Shown: positions 10,808-20,107, numbered from the stretch's first letter. The stretch: 64,000 nucleotides of DNA from Pseudomonas mangiferae (GCF_007109405.1 NZ_VJOY01000019.1:1-64000); one strand, 5' to 3'. Translations and numbers: made by a program. Notes: generated by a model not told the origin, from the sequence alone.

Positions 10808-11584
10808 TCACTCGTAGAAATTCTTCTTGCGCCAGATATCGTCTTCGTCTTCCAGTTCCTTGAGACCGCCCTGGAGCGGGGCGTCCTCGTCCGCCGGCTG
10901 CGCGGCGTCTTCCTCCATCACCAGGGCGGTGGCGCGTTCCAGGTGCGCCTCCAGCTGTTTCAGCTGCTTCTGGTAGAAGGCTGGCTCGGGCTGCTTGCGC
11001 AGGTACTGCACGCCCCGCTCGAAGGAGAGCCGGGCCTGGCGCGGCTGCTTCTGCAGCAGCATCTGCTGGCCGAGGTTGGTGAAGAACTCCACGTGCAGGT
11101 GCACCAGCATGTGGCGCAGTTCCTTGGCCCAGCTCTTGGCCTCGATGGGTTGCAGGAAGCCATCCTTCACCGCGCGGCCGAGCTGGCCGTGCAGGCTTTC
11201 CAGGAGGAAGCGGACTTCCTTGGCCTTGGCCTCGGTGAGGATCGGCTGGACAATGTTGCCCACGGTAATGGCGTCGCCCTTGGCGATCTCTTCCCGCATG
11301 GTCTGGGTGCGGCCCTGCAGCGCGGTGTTGCCCTTGTCCACCAGCAGCAGGCGTTCGCTGAGCTGCAGCAGCAGGCGGGTGAGCATCAGCTTGAGGGCGG
11401 GGGTCATGAGTTGGCCCGGCATGGACTCGGAAACCTCCGAGCAGCGCCGCAGCCGGTCGTTGAGGTCGGCCTTCTGCCGGGCCTTCTCCAGCTTGTTGGT
11501 TTCCAACGTGTGGTTGATGAAACCGATACCGAACAGGGTCGCGACGACTACGACGATCAGGATGGTAATCAGGAGTGGCGACAC
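10808..11584 (-). CDS. Membrane-anchored conserved hypothetical protein
   Basis: A 258-residue protein with a single N-terminal membrane helix (about 3-24, LLITILIVVVVATLFGIGF) and a long cytoplasmic part rich in charged helices, heptad-like around 30-100 and 190-225, ending in an acidic tail. No enzyme motif is visible. The start is GTG at 11584, preceded on the minus strand by GGGAGA at a fitting distance; the nearest upstream ATG runs at once into a stop. A similar gene is next to these tRNAs in P. aeruginosa as I recall. Function unknown; it may be a scaffold or membrane-associated adaptor. Confidence 0.75.
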   Translation of the reverse strand: MSPLLITILIVVVVATLFGIGFINHTLETNKLEKARQKADLNDRLRRCSEVSESMPGQLMTPALKLMLTRLLLQLSERLLLVDKGNTALQGRTQTMREEIAKGDAITVGNIVQPILTEAKAKEVRFLLESLHGQLGRAVKDGFLQPIEAKSWAKELRHMLVHLHVEFFTNLGQQMLLQKQPRQARLSFERGVQYLRKQPEPAFYQKQLKQLEAHLERATALVMEEDAAQPADEDAPLQGGLKELEDEDDIWRKKNFYE

Positions 11585-11698
11585 CTACATTCTCCCGTGA
11601 GCGTTTTTGCCCGAGTGTAGTGCCTAAGCCGCACGGCTGATAGATCGTCCGTGCGAATTGCCCCGAACTCGTTGATTTAAAAAATTTTTATCCGAGGG

Positions 11699-11727
11699 TT
11701 GACGAGTGCCCGGAGGCTCCATAAAAT
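11699..11727 (+). promoter_or_regulatory. Sigma70 promoter of the tRNA-Glu/tRNA-Gly unit
   Basis: TTGACG (11699-11704), a 17-base spacer and TAAAAT (11722-11727) make a near-consensus promoter, with an A/T-rich stretch just upstream (around 11677-11690) like an UP element. Transcription would start about 70 bases before tRNA-Glu. Confidence 0.8.
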
Positions 11728-11801
11728 GCGCGCCACTTCCAGCGTAAAGCCGAAAGCCAAACGCGGGAAGCCGGAAAAAGCTGTTGTAAGTTCCGGGCCG
11801 C

Positions 11802-11877
11802 GTCCCCTTCGTCTAGTGGCCTAGGACACCGCCCTTTCACGGCGGTAACAGGGGTTCGAGTCCCCTAGGGGACGCCA
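11802..11877 (+). tRNA. tRNA-Glu (anticodon UUC)
   Basis: A 76-base tRNA including the encoded CCA end. The acceptor arm pairs GTCCCCT with AGGGGAC; the anticodon stem CCGCC/GGCGG encloses the loop CTTTCAC with anticodon TTC; the T arm contains GGTTCGAGTCC. It is the first gene of a two-tRNA transcript. Confidence 0.97.
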
Positions 11878-11879
11878 AT

Positions 11880-11955
<76 letters not shown>

Positions 11956-11959
11956 AATT

Positions 11960-11996
11960 AACGAAAACGCCGCTCATCCGAGCGGCGTTTTCGTTT
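11960..11996 (+). terminator. Intrinsic terminator of the tRNA unit
   Basis: A strong hairpin: AACGAAAACGCCGCTC, loop ATCC, and GAGCGGCGTTTTCGTT, a 16-bp perfect stem with a T-rich 3' side. It begins five bases after tRNA-Gly. Confidence 0.92.
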
Positions 11997-12111
11997 GCGC
12001 GTCATTCAGGCCGGCACGACCGTGCGGCCTCGCTTCTCCTTTCTCTTCATGGCGCTCCTTCCCGGGCGTGGCGCGCCGGGACCCCGTGGTATCCCGGCGC
12101 GGGCCATTCCC

Positions 12112-13413
12112 TCAGGCGCGGCGGTGTACCGAGCGGCCGGCGGCGAAGGTTTCCTTCACCGCGCGGTCGTCGCCCAGCATCATCAGGGCGAACAGCCGTT
12201 CCGCCAGGTCCTTGGCCTGGTCCAGGCGGTAGCCCAGCAGCGGTGTGGCGCGGTAGTCCAGCACCACGAAGTCGGCGTCCTTGCCGCTGGCGAAGTTGCC
12301 GATGCGGTCGTCCAGGTACAGTGCGCGGGCGCCGCCCAGGGTGGCCAGGTACAGCGACTTGAACGGGTCGAGCTTCTCTCCTTGCAGCTGCATCACCTTG
12401 TAGGCCTCGTTGAGGGTCTGCAGCTGCGAGAAGCTGGTGCCGGCGCCGACATCCGTGCCCAGCCCCACCCGTACGCCGTGGCGCTCCAGCTTCGCCAAGT
12501 CGAACAGCCCGCTGCCGAGGAACAGGTTCGACGTGGGACAGAAGGCCACCGCCGAGCCGGTTTCCCCCAGCCGGGCGCATTCTTCGTCGCAGACGTGCAC
12601 GCCGTGGGCGAACACGGAGCGGGGGCCGATCAGCCGGTAATGGTCGTAGACGTCCAGGTAGCCGGTGCGCTCGGGGAACAGCGCCTTCACCCACTCGATC
12701 TCCTTGAGGTTCTCCGAGAGGTGGGTGTGCATGTAGAGGCCGGGGTACTCGTGGAACAGCTGGCCGGCCAGGGCCAGTTGCTCCGGGGTGCTGGTGGGGG
12801 CGAAGCGCGGGGTCACCGCATAGTGCAGGCGCCCCTTGCCGTGCCAGCGCTCGATCAGCGCCTTGCTGTCGGCATAGCCGCTCTCCGGCGTATCGGTCAG
12901 GCCCTCCGGCGCGTTGCGATCCATCAGCACCTTGCCGGCGATCATCCGCAGGTCGAGGGTTTGGGCCGCTTCGAAGAAGGCATCCACCGAGGCCTTGTGC
13001 ACGCTGCCGAAGACCAGCGCGGTGGTGGTGCCGTTGCGCAGCAGCTCGGCGAGGAAGAATTCCGCCACCTGGCGGGCATGGGCGGGGTCGCCGAAGCGCT
13101 GCTCGGTGGGAAAGGTGTAGGTGTTCAGCCAATCCAGCAGTTGCTCACCGTAGGAGGCGATCATGCCGGTCTGCGGGTAATGGATGTGGGTATCGATGAA
13201 GCCCGGCACGATCAGGGCGTCCGGGTACTCGGTCACCGGGACGTCGCCCAGGCCGGGCAGCAGCTCGGCGGCGGGACCGACGCGGGCCACCCGGCCGTCC
13301 TCGATCACCAGCAGGCCGTCTTCGAAGTATTCATGGGCCTGCCCGGCAGCCGCGTCAGCGGGGTCGGCGAGGCAGTGCAGGATGGCGGCACGGTAGGCGT
13401 TCACGGTCGTCAT
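12112..13413 (-). CDS. guaD: Guanine deaminase
   Basis: A 433-residue amidohydrolase that converts guanine to xanthine. Metal-binding and catalytic motifs are PGFIDTHIHYPQTGMI (about 69-84), HTHLSEN (near 229), HGVHVCDEE (near 270) with the AFCPTSNLFLGSGLF loop, and the aspartate in GLGTDVGAG (near 320). These are the signature motifs of the GuaD family. It is the last gene of the xdhA-xdhB-xdhC-guaD set; its product feeds xanthine directly to the xanthine dehydrogenase encoded upstream. The 51-bp gap to xdhC has no obvious terminator, so co-transcription is likely. Confidence 0.95.
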   Translation of the reverse strand: MTTVNAYRAAILHCLADPADAAAGQAHEYFEDGLLVIEDGRVARVGPAAELLPGLGDVPVTEYPDALIVPGFIDTHIHYPQTGMIASYGEQLLDWLNTYTFPTEQRFGDPAHARQVAEFFLAELLRNGTTTALVFGSVHKASVDAFFEAAQTLDLRMIAGKVLMDRNAPEGLTDTPESGYADSKALIERWHGKGRLHYAVTPRFAPTSTPEQLALAGQLFHEYPGLYMHTHLSENLKEIEWVKALFPERTGYLDVYDHYRLIGPRSVFAHGVHVCDEECARLGETGSAVAFCPTSNLFLGSGLFDLAKLERHGVRVGLGTDVGAGTSFSQLQTLNEAYKVMQLQGEKLDPFKSLYLATLGGARALYLDDRIGNFASGKDADFVVLDYRATPLLGYRLDQAKDLAERLFALMMLGDDRAVKETFAAGRSVHRRA

Positions 13414-13464
13414 GGCGAGAGTCGTCTGGTTCGGATGAAAGGAAAGCGGAGGCGCGCGCGGGTA

Positions 13465-14310
13465 TCAGCCGGCGCGTTCCGGAGGCGTGCGGCGGGACGC
13501 GGGCAGCAGGCGGGCCACCGGCCCGGCGCTGCGTTCCTGCTCGCCGAAGGTGGCGTTATAGGTGGCGATCACTTCGCCGGCAATGGAAATGGCGATCTCC
13601 GCCGGCAGTTTGCCCTTCACCTCGGGCAGGCCCATGGGGCAGCGCATGCGCTGGACCACGTCGGCGGCGAAGCCGCGTTCCCGCAGGCGGTGTTCGAACT
13701 TGACCCGCTTGGTGCGCGAGCCGATCAGGCCGTAGTAGGCGAAGTCGTTGCGCTGGAGGATCGCCATGCTCAGTTGCAGGTCCAAGGCATGGTCATGGGT
13801 CATGACGATGAAGTAGCTGCCCGGCGGCATCCGGTCCACCTCTTCCAGCACGTCGTCGTTGACCACCTTTTCCACACCCTCGGGCAGGGCCGCGGGGAAT
13901 TCCTCGTCGCGGGAGTCGATCCAGCGGACCTGGCAGGGCAGGCTGGCCAGCAGCGGCGCCAGGGCCCGCCCGACGTGGCCGGCGCCGAACAGCGCGATGC
14001 GCGCCTGGGGCAGGCCCATGGGCTCGAACAGCAGCACGGTGGCGCCGCCGCAGCACTGGCCCAGGCTGGCGCCGAGGCTGAAGCGTTCCAGGCGCGTGGC
14101 GCGGGCACCGCTGCCCAGCATCTCCCGGGCGATGGCCAGGGCCTTGTACTCAAGATGGCCGCCGCCGATGGTGGCGTAGGCGCGCTCGGCGGCCACCACC
14201 ATCTTCGAGCCGGCGTCCCGGGGCGTGGAGCCCTGGTCTTCGATGATGGTGACCAGCACGCACGGCTCGCCCCGGGCCTGCAGGTCGGCGAGGGCACTGA
14301 TCCAGCTCAT
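13465..14310 (-). CDS. xdhC: Xanthine dehydrogenase accessory protein XdhC
   Basis: A 281-residue XdhC. This chaperone binds and helps sulfurate the molybdenum cofactor and inserts it into XdhB; it is not part of the final enzyme. Visible motifs are MSWISALADL at the start, IIEDQGSTPRDAGSKMVV (22-40), GGGHLEYKA, the paired cysteines in LGQCCGGATVLLFE (around 84-97), and a Rossmann-type IALFGAGHVGRALAPLL segment. MTHDHALD and LIGSRTKRVKF follow. The start at 14310 is preferred because homology starts there. The gene begins 37 bp after xdhB ends. Confidence 0.94.
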   Translation of the reverse strand: MSWISALADLQARGEPCVLVTIIEDQGSTPRDAGSKMVVAAERAYATIGGGHLEYKALAIAREMLGSGARATRLERFSLGASLGQCCGGATVLLFEPMGLPQARIALFGAGHVGRALAPLLASLPCQVRWIDSRDEEFPAALPEGVEKVVNDDVLEEVDRMPPGSYFIVMTHDHALDLQLSMAILQRNDFAYYGLIGSRTKRVKFEHRLRERGFAADVVQRMRCPMGLPEVKGKLPAEIAISIAGEVIATYNATFGEQERSAGPVARLLPASRRTPPERAG

Positions 14311-14347
14311 GGGCGTGCCTTCCGTGGGGTGGTCATGTCCGTCGTCC

Positions 14348-16738
14348 TCAGGCCGGTTGCGCCGCATCCGCCGGCTCGGCCGTACGCTCGCGGCAGGCGG
14401 CTTTCATCTGCTCGATGCCCCAGAGGACCCGTTCCGGCGTCGCCGGTGCGTCGATCCGCGGCTGCAGCCGGTAGTCCGCCAGGCTCGCCACGGCATCCTT
14501 GAGGGCGCACCAGACGGCGATGCCCAGCATGAACGGCGGCTCGCCGACGGCCTTGGAGTGAAACACCGTGTCCTCGGGGTTCTTGCGGTTCTCCACCAGC
14601 TTGACCCGCAGGTCCGTCGGCACGTCGGCGATGGCTGGGATCTTGTAGCTGGCCGGGCCGCCGGTCATCAGCTTGCCCTTGGCGTTCCACACCAGCTCCT
14701 CGGTGGTCAGCCAGCCCATGCCCTGGACGAATCCGCCTTCCACCTGGCCGATGTCGATGGCCGGGTTCAGCGAGGCGCCGACGTCGTGGAGGATGTCGGC
14801 GCGCAGCAGACGGTATTCGCCGGTCAGGGTGTCCACCAGCACCTCGGCGCAGGCGGCGCCGAAGGCGAAGTAGTAGAAGGGCCGGCCGCGGGCCTTGTCG
14901 CGGTCGTAGTAAATCTTCGGCGTGCGGTAGAAGCCGGTGCTGGACAGCGACACCTGGTTGAAATACGCCTGCTGTACGGTTTCCTCGAAGGACTGGTAGT
15001 GCTCGCGGATGCGTACCTGGCCATTGCGGAACTCCACGTCTTCCGGGGTGACCTTGTGCTCCCGAACCAGGAATTCCACCAGCCGGCCCTTGAGGATCTC
15101 CGCCGCGTTCTGCGCCGCCTTGCCGTTGAGGTCGGCGCCCGAGGAGGCCGCCGTGGGCGAGGTGTTGGGCACCTTGTCGGTGTTGGTGGCGGTGATGCGG
15201 ATGCGCGAAATGTCCACCTGGAACACCTCAGCCACCACCTGGGCGACCTTGGTGTTGAGGCCCTGGCCCATTTCCGTGCCGCCGTGGTTCAGGTGGATGC
15301 TGCCGTCGGTGTAGATGTGGATCAGTGCGCCGGCCTGGTTGAGGAAGCTGGCGGTGAAGCTGATGCCGAACTTCACCGGCGTCAGGGCCAGGCCTTTCTT
15401 CAGCACCGGGTTGGCCGCGTTGAACGCGCGGATGTCCTCGCGCCGGCGGGCGTACTCACTGCTGGCCTCCAGGTCGGCGGTCATCTCGTCCAGCAGGTTG
15501 TGCTCGACGGTCTGGTAGTAGTGGGTGACGTTGCGGGTGTCCTTGCCGTAGTAGTTGAGCTTGCGCACCGCCAGCGGGTCCTTGCCCAGGTGGCGGGCCA
15601 CCGCGTCCATGATCTCCTCGATGGCCACCATGCCCTGGGGGCCGCCGAAGCCGCGGTAGGCGGTGTTGGAGGCGGTGTGGGTCTTGCAGCGATGGCCGTT
15701 GATGGTGACGTCCGCCAGGAAGTAGGCGTTGTCGGCGTGGAACATGGCGCGGTCGACGATGGAGCCGGAGAGGTCGGGAGAATAGCCGCAGTTGCCGGCC
15801 AGCTCGATCTCGATGCCCTGCAGCAGGCCGTCGTCGTCGAACCCCACGTCGTACTCGACGTAGAACGGGTGGCGCTTGCCGGTGACTTGCATGTCTTCGG
15901 CCCGGGGCAGGCGCATCTTGGTGGGGCGGCCGGTGAGGTGGGCGATCACCGCACACAGGCAGGCCGGGCCGGCGGCCTGGGTCTCCTTGCCACCGAAGCC
16001 GCCGCCCATGCGGCGCATGTCGATCACCACCTTGTGCATAGGCACCCCGAGCACCTCTGCCACCAGTTTCTGCACCTCGGTGGGGTTCTGGGTGGAGGTG
16101 TACACCAGCATGCCGCCATCCTCGGTGGGCATGACCGAGGACACCTGGGTCTCCAGGTAGAAGTGCTCCTGGCCGCCGATGTGCAAGGTCCCCTGCACCC
16201 GGTTCGGCGCGCCCGCCAGGGCGGCGCGGGAGTCGCCACGCTTGTGCTGATGGCTGTCGAGGACGAAGTGGCGCTTGCGCAGGGCGTCCTCCACCTCCAG
16301 CACCGGCTCCAGGTCCTCGTACTCGATAACGGCGGCCATGGCTGCGCGACGCGCCGTCTCCAGGCTGTCGGCGGCCACCGCCAGCACCACCTGGCCGACG
16401 TACTCCACCTTGCCGTCCGCCAGCAGCGGGTCGCCGGCCACCACCGGGCCGATGTCCAGTTGCCCGGGCACGTCGTCCTTGGTGATGACGATGGCCACCC
16501 CGGGAACCGCGTAGCAGGGCGTGGTATCGATGCGCAGGATGCGCGCGTGGGCGCGCTCCGAGAGCCGCGCGTAGACGTGCAGCTGGTTGGGGAATTCCAG
16601 GCGGTCGTCCACGTAGACCGCCTCACCGGAGACGTGCTTGGCGGCGCTCTCGTGCTCGACGCTGCGACCGACGCCGGTGGTGAGTTCGGCGCGGAATCGC
16701 GCGGCCAGTTCGGCCTGGTTCAGGGTCGGCTTATGCAT
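14348..16738 (-). CDS. xdhB: Xanthine dehydrogenase, molybdopterin-binding large subunit
   Basis: A 796-residue molybdenum hydroxylase subunit of the bacterial two-subunit XDH. GRSVEHESAAKHVSGEAVYVDD begins the protein (first part GRSVEHESAAKHVSGEA), GQVVLAVAA and RMGGGFGGKETQ (around 246-257) mark the substrate and cofactor channel, and AYRGFGGPQGM lies near 360. The catalytic base is the glutamate of AVGEPPFMLG (near residue 731). It hydroxylates hypoxanthine and xanthine to uric acid. It overlaps the 3' end of xdhA by 8 bp, so the two subunits are translationally coupled. Confidence 0.96.
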   Translation of the reverse strand: MHKPTLNQAELAARFRAELTTGVGRSVEHESAAKHVSGEAVYVDDRLEFPNQLHVYARLSERAHARILRIDTTPCYAVPGVAIVITKDDVPGQLDIGPVVAGDPLLADGKVEYVGQVVLAVAADSLETARRAAMAAVIEYEDLEPVLEVEDALRKRHFVLDSHQHKRGDSRAALAGAPNRVQGTLHIGGQEHFYLETQVSSVMPTEDGGMLVYTSTQNPTEVQKLVAEVLGVPMHKVVIDMRRMGGGFGGKETQAAGPACLCAVIAHLTGRPTKMRLPRAEDMQVTGKRHPFYVEYDVGFDDDGLLQGIEIELAGNCGYSPDLSGSIVDRAMFHADNAYFLADVTINGHRCKTHTASNTAYRGFGGPQGMVAIEEIMDAVARHLGKDPLAVRKLNYYGKDTRNVTHYYQTVEHNLLDEMTADLEASSEYARRREDIRAFNAANPVLKKGLALTPVKFGISFTASFLNQAGALIHIYTDGSIHLNHGGTEMGQGLNTKVAQVVAEVFQVDISRIRITATNTDKVPNTSPTAASSGADLNGKAAQNAAEILKGRLVEFLVREHKVTPEDVEFRNGQVRIREHYQSFEETVQQAYFNQVSLSSTGFYRTPKIYYDRDKARGRPFYYFAFGAACAEVLVDTLTGEYRLLRADILHDVGASLNPAIDIGQVEGGFVQGMGWLTTEELVWNAKGKLMTGGPASYKIPAIADVPTDLRVKLVENRKNPEDTVFHSKAVGEPPFMLGIAVWCALKDAVASLADYRLQPRIDAPATPERVLWGIEQMKAACRERTAEPADAAQPA

Positions 16739-18173
16739 GGGCGGTCACCCGGGTCTCGGCCTGCGGCCGTTGCAGTTCGAGGAAGCATTTGCGCAGCAGG
16801 TTCTGCGCCACCAGCAGGCGGTACTCCTTGCTGGCGCGGAAGTCGCTGAGAGGCGCGAAGTCCTGGGCCAGGGCCTCGCAGGCCCGTTCCAGGGTCTGGA
16901 CGTCGGCGGATGCGCCGTTCAGCACGGCTTCGCAGGCGGCGGCGCGCTTGGGAATCGCCGCCATGCCGCCGTAGGCGATCCGCGCCTCGCGGATCGCGCC
17001 ATCCACCAGGTCCAGGCTGAACGCCGCGCAGACCGCCGAGATGTCGTCGTCCAGGCGTTTGGAGACCTTGTAGGCCCGGAACGTGCGCTGCGGGGGGCAG
17101 CGCGGCACGACGATCTTCTCGATGAATTCGCCTTCCTGGCGGGCGGTCACCTTGTAGTCGATGAAATAGTCTTCCAGGGGCAGGCTGCGGCGCTCGGCGC
17201 CGCGACGCAGCACCAGGCGGGCACCGAGGGCGATCAGCAGCGGTGGCGAGTCGCCGATGGGCGAGGCGTTGCCGATGTTGCCGCCCAGGGTCCCCTGGTT
17301 GCGAATCTGCAGGGAGGCGAAGCGGTTGAGTAGTTCGCCGAAGTCCGGGTATTCCGCCGCCAGGGCCGCGTAGCAGTCCGACAGCGGGGTGGCGGCGCCG
17401 ATCTCCAGGCGATCGTCGAAGGCCTCGATGCGCTTCATGTCGGCGACGTGGCCCACGTAGATCATCGCGGGCAGGGTGCGGTGGAACTGGGTGACCTCCA
17501 GCGCCAGGTCGGTGCCGCCGGCCAGCAGGCGCGCCTGGGGGTTGGCGGCGTACAGCTCGGCCAGGTCGGCCACGGTGAGGGGCACCTGGCAGCGCTTGTC
17601 GTCGCGCTGCAGCTCGGCGGTTTCCCGCGGGGCGATGGCCTTGAGGCGGGCCAGGGTCTCGGCTTCTGCGGCGTCGAACTGGTCGGGCGCGGCGTCCCGG
17701 CAGGCCTGCTCGGCGGCGGCCAGGATCGGTCGGTAGCCGGTACAGCGGCAGAGGTTGCCGGCCAGGGCCTCCAGGGTTTCGTGGTGGTCATAGCCGCCGA
17801 CCCGGTTCTTCTGCAGGGCGAACAGCGACATGACGAAGCCGGGGGTGCAGAAGCCGCACTGGGAGCCGTGGCAGTCCACCATGGTCTGCTGCACGGTGTG
17901 CAGGCGACCGCGGTGCTTGAGGTCCTCGATGCTGATCAGCTGGCGGCCATGGAGGGCGGAGACGAAGGTCAGGCAGGCATTGACGGTGCGGTAGCGGATG
18001 CGCTCGCCATCGACCTCGCCGAGCACCACGGTGCAGGCGCCGCAGTCACCGGAGGCGCAGCCTTCCTTGGTGCCGGGCCGGCCCAGGGGGCCGCGCAGGT
18101 AGTTGAGCACGGTGAGGTTGGGATCGAGAGCGTACTCGGTGCGCAATTCCCGATTGAGTAAGAACTGGATCAC
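16731..18173 (-). CDS. xdhA: Xanthine dehydrogenase, FeS/FAD small subunit
   Basis: A 480-residue fusion of two 2Fe-2S domains and a FAD domain. The plant-type cluster ligands lie in KEGCASGDCGACTVVLG (36-52) with the fourth cysteine in VNACL; the second cluster uses CGFCTPG (about 106-112) and LCRCTGYRPIL (near 141-151). The FAD domain has LLAGGTDLALE and TLGGNIGNASPIGDSPP. It passes electrons from the molybdenum centre in XdhB to NAD+ through FAD. It is the first gene of the purine-catabolism operon and has a long palindrome upstream (18247-18284). Confidence 0.96.
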   Translation of the reverse strand: MIQFLLNRELRTEYALDPNLTVLNYLRGPLGRPGTKEGCASGDCGACTVVLGEVDGERIRYRTVNACLTFVSALHGRQLISIEDLKHRGRLHTVQQTMVDCHGSQCGFCTPGFVMSLFALQKNRVGGYDHHETLEALAGNLCRCTGYRPILAAAEQACRDAAPDQFDAAEAETLARLKAIAPRETAELQRDDKRCQVPLTVADLAELYAANPQARLLAGGTDLALEVTQFHRTLPAMIYVGHVADMKRIEAFDDRLEIGAATPLSDCYAALAAEYPDFGELLNRFASLQIRNQGTLGGNIGNASPIGDSPPLLIALGARLVLRRGAERRSLPLEDYFIDYKVTARQEGEFIEKIVVPRCPPQRTFRAYKVSKRLDDDISAVCAAFSLDLVDGAIREARIAYGGMAAIPKRAAACEAVLNGASADVQTLERACEALAQDFAPLSDFRASKEYRLLVAQNLLRKCFLELQRPQAETRVTAHA

Positions 18174-18246
18174 GGACCACCTTCAGGCTTTTCTCGTTAT
18201 TGTTCCGCGCGGGGGTCCCGCACATGGCGGCCAATCTAGTGAGAGC

Positions 18247-18284
18247 TGACTTTCAGGTCAATTTTATTTTTGACCCAAAAGTCA
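18247..18284. promoter_or_regulatory. Long inverted repeat upstream of xdhA, candidate operator
   Basis: TGACTTTCAGGTCA (18247-18260), an AT-only 10-base spacer ATTTTATTTT, and TGACCCAAAAGTCA (18271-18284) form a palindrome whose arms match at 12 of 14 positions. It is centred about 92 bp upstream of the xdhA start, in an otherwise GC-rich spacer. Each arm could bind one dimer of a regulator. The likely ligand would be a purine or urate, but the regulator is not identified. Confidence 0.6.
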
Positions 18285-18406
18285 GGATCGGCCATGCCAG
18301 CGGATGGACGGTTCATGCGGGAAAAGCGGGTTTCGTGCCAGGAACGGCGGCGCCGCGACGGGCCGCGCGACGGCGGCCCGGGGCACAGGAACGGGGTGGG
18401 ATGGGC

Positions 18407-18943
18407 TCAGGCGGGCGTGCCGCCCAGCCTGGCGACGCTCTCCAGGGCGCCCATGGCCTGGGCCGAGGCGAGGGCGTCGAGGCCGCGGCTGTCCCGGGCA
18501 GCGGGGTCGGCGCCGTTCGCCAGCAGCAGGTCGATGATCGCCAGGCGGTTGAACATGGCCGCCATCATCAGCGCGGTCTTGCCGTCCGGGCCGGCGCCGT
18601 TGACGTGGGCGCCGTTGTCCAGCAGGAGCCGGGCCATCTCCAGGTCGCCCTTGAAGGCTGCCCCGGCAAGGGGCATCTGGCTACTGTCGTTGCACAGGTT
18701 CGGGTCCGCGCCGTGGTCCAGCAGCACCCGGGCAGCGGCCTGGTGGCCGTGGTAGCTGGCCAGCATCAGCAGGCTGTCGCCCTTGTGGTTGCGCAGGTTC
18801 GGCGGCAGGCCTTTCTCCAGCAGGCGGCCGAGCATGTCGGCGTCGCCCTCGCGGGCCACCTGGAACACCTGGTTGGCGAATTCGATGGATTCTTCTTCGG
18901 TCATCGGGGTGGCGGACGATCCATCCGGCGTGGCGATGCTCAT
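18407..18943 (-). CDS. Ankyrin-repeat protein
   Basis: A 178-residue soluble protein made of about four ankyrin repeats after a 30-residue lead. Repeats are seen as GDSLLMLASYHGHQAAARVL, then the ADPNLCNDSSQMPLAGAAFKG unit, the AHVNGAGPDGKTALMMAAM unit, and ADPAARDSRGLDALASAQAM. No signal peptide, so it should be cytoplasmic. Such repeats mediate protein binding; the partner is unknown. The start at 18943 is preceded by AAGGAG at the right distance. It lies downstream of the lipA terminator on the same strand and ends before the xdhA upstream region. A weak GC hairpin at 18359-18380 may be its terminator. Confidence 0.85.
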   Translation of the reverse strand: MSIATPDGSSATPMTEEESIEFANQVFQVAREGDADMLGRLLEKGLPPNLRNHKGDSLLMLASYHGHQAAARVLLDHGADPNLCNDSSQMPLAGAAFKGDLEMARLLLDNGAHVNGAGPDGKTALMMAAMFNRLAIIDLLLANGADPAARDSRGLDALASAQAMGALESVARLGGTPA

Positions 18944-19058
18944 GGGGGCTCCTTGGGCGAATGGCGCGCCTCCCGCGGCGCACCAATGGCTATGTGACCG
19001 CGGCGAGCCGGGAACGCTCCGGCGCCCGCGCCGATGGCGCCATCCTCCCGGTACGAAG

Positions 19059-19095
19059 AAAAAGGCCCGACCGGATCGCTCCGGTCGGGCCTTTT
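19059..19095 (-). terminator. Intrinsic terminator of the gcv-glyA-sdaA-lipA operon
   Basis: AAAAAGGCCCGACCGGA, loop TCGC, and TCCGGTCGGGCCTTTT form a perfect stem flanked by A and T runs, so it can act on either strand. It begins 15 bp past the lipA stop on the minus strand and marks the end of the glycine operon. Confidence 0.9.
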
Positions 19096-19109
19096 CGTGC
19101 AGGACGGGT

Positions 19110-20084
19110 TCAGCCCTTGCGAGCGCCGTGGGCTTGTTGGTCAGCGTGGTAGGACGAGCGCACCAGGGGGCCGGAGGCGACGTTCTTGAAGCCCATCGCC
19201 TCACCCTGCTCGGCGAACCAGGCGAAGGTGTCCGGGTGGACGAAGCGCTGCACTGGCAGGTGGTTGCGAGACGGCTGCAGGTACTGGCCGAGGGTGAGCA
19301 TGTCGATGTCGTGCTCGCGCATGCGCTGCATCACCTCGATCACTTCCTCGTCGGTTTCTCCCAGGCCCAGCATCAGCCCGGACTTGGTGGGCACGTGGGG
19401 CACCAGGTGCTTGAACTTCTCCAGCAGGTCCAGGGACCACTCGAAGTCCGAGCCCGGCCGCGAGGAGCGGTATAGCCGCGGCACGGTTTCCAAGTTGTGG
19501 TTGAACACGTCAGGCGGCTCGGCGGCGGTGATCTCCAGGGCCACGTCCATGCGCCCGCGGTAGTCCGGCACCAGGGTCTCCAGCTGCACGCCCGGGGACA
19601 GGGCGCGGATTTCCCGCAGGCAATCGGCGAAGTGCTGGGCGCCGCCATCGCGCAGGTCGTCGCGGTCCACCGAAGTGATCACCACGTACTTCAGCCGCAG
19701 GTCGGCGATGGCCACCGCCAGATTCTTCGGCTCGTCGGTGTCCAGGGGTTTCGGCCGGCCGTGGCCGACGTCGCAGAACGGGCAGCGGCGGGTGCAGATG
19801 TCGCCCATGATCATGAAGGTGGCAGTGCCGCCGGAGAAGCACTCGCCCAGGTTGGGGCAGGAGGCTTCCTCGCAGACGCTGTGCAGCTTGTGCTTGCGCA
19901 GCAGCTGCTTGATCCGCTCCACCTCCGGCGATACCGGCAGGCGCACGCGGATCCAGTCGGGCTTCTTCGGCAGTTCCTCGGTGGGGATGATCTTCACCGG
20001 GATGCGCGCGACCTTCTCGGCGCCGCGCAGCTTGACGCCGGCCTCGACCTTGGGCCGCGCGGCGGGGCGCTCGGTGGCATTCAT
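19110..20084 (-). CDS. lipA: Lipoyl synthase (operon-encoded copy)
   Basis: A 324-residue radical SAM lipoyl synthase. The auxiliary 4Fe-4S cluster ligands are in [12 protein letters not shown] (about 71-82) and the radical SAM cluster in [10 protein letters not shown] (about 97-106); the LipA C-terminal RSSYHADQ is present. The enzyme inserts two sulfurs into the octanoyl group on lipoyl domains, including that of GcvH. It is the last gene of the glycine-cleavage operon, 52 bp after gcvT, which suggests a dedicated supply of lipoyl groups for GcvH. Pseudomonads normally also carry lipA next to lipB; whether this is a second copy cannot be seen here. Confidence 0.94.
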   Translation of the reverse strand: MNATERPAARPKVEAGVKLRGAEKVARIPVKIIPTEELPKKPDWIRVRLPVSPEVERIKQLLRKHKLHSVCEEASCPNLGECFSGGTATFMIMGDICTRRCPFCDVGHGRPKPLDTDEPKNLAVAIADLRLKYVVITSVDRDDLRDGGAQHFADCLREIRALSPGVQLETLVPDYRGRMDVALEITAAEPPDVFNHNLETVPRLYRSSRPGSDFEWSLDLLEKFKHLVPHVPTKSGLMLGLGETDEEVIEVMQRMREHDIDMLTLGQYLQPSRNHLPVQRFVHPDTFAWFAEQGEAMGFKNVASGPLVRSSYHADQQAHGARKG

Positions 20085-20107
20085 GGCGGTACTCCTGAAG
20101 AGGGGGA

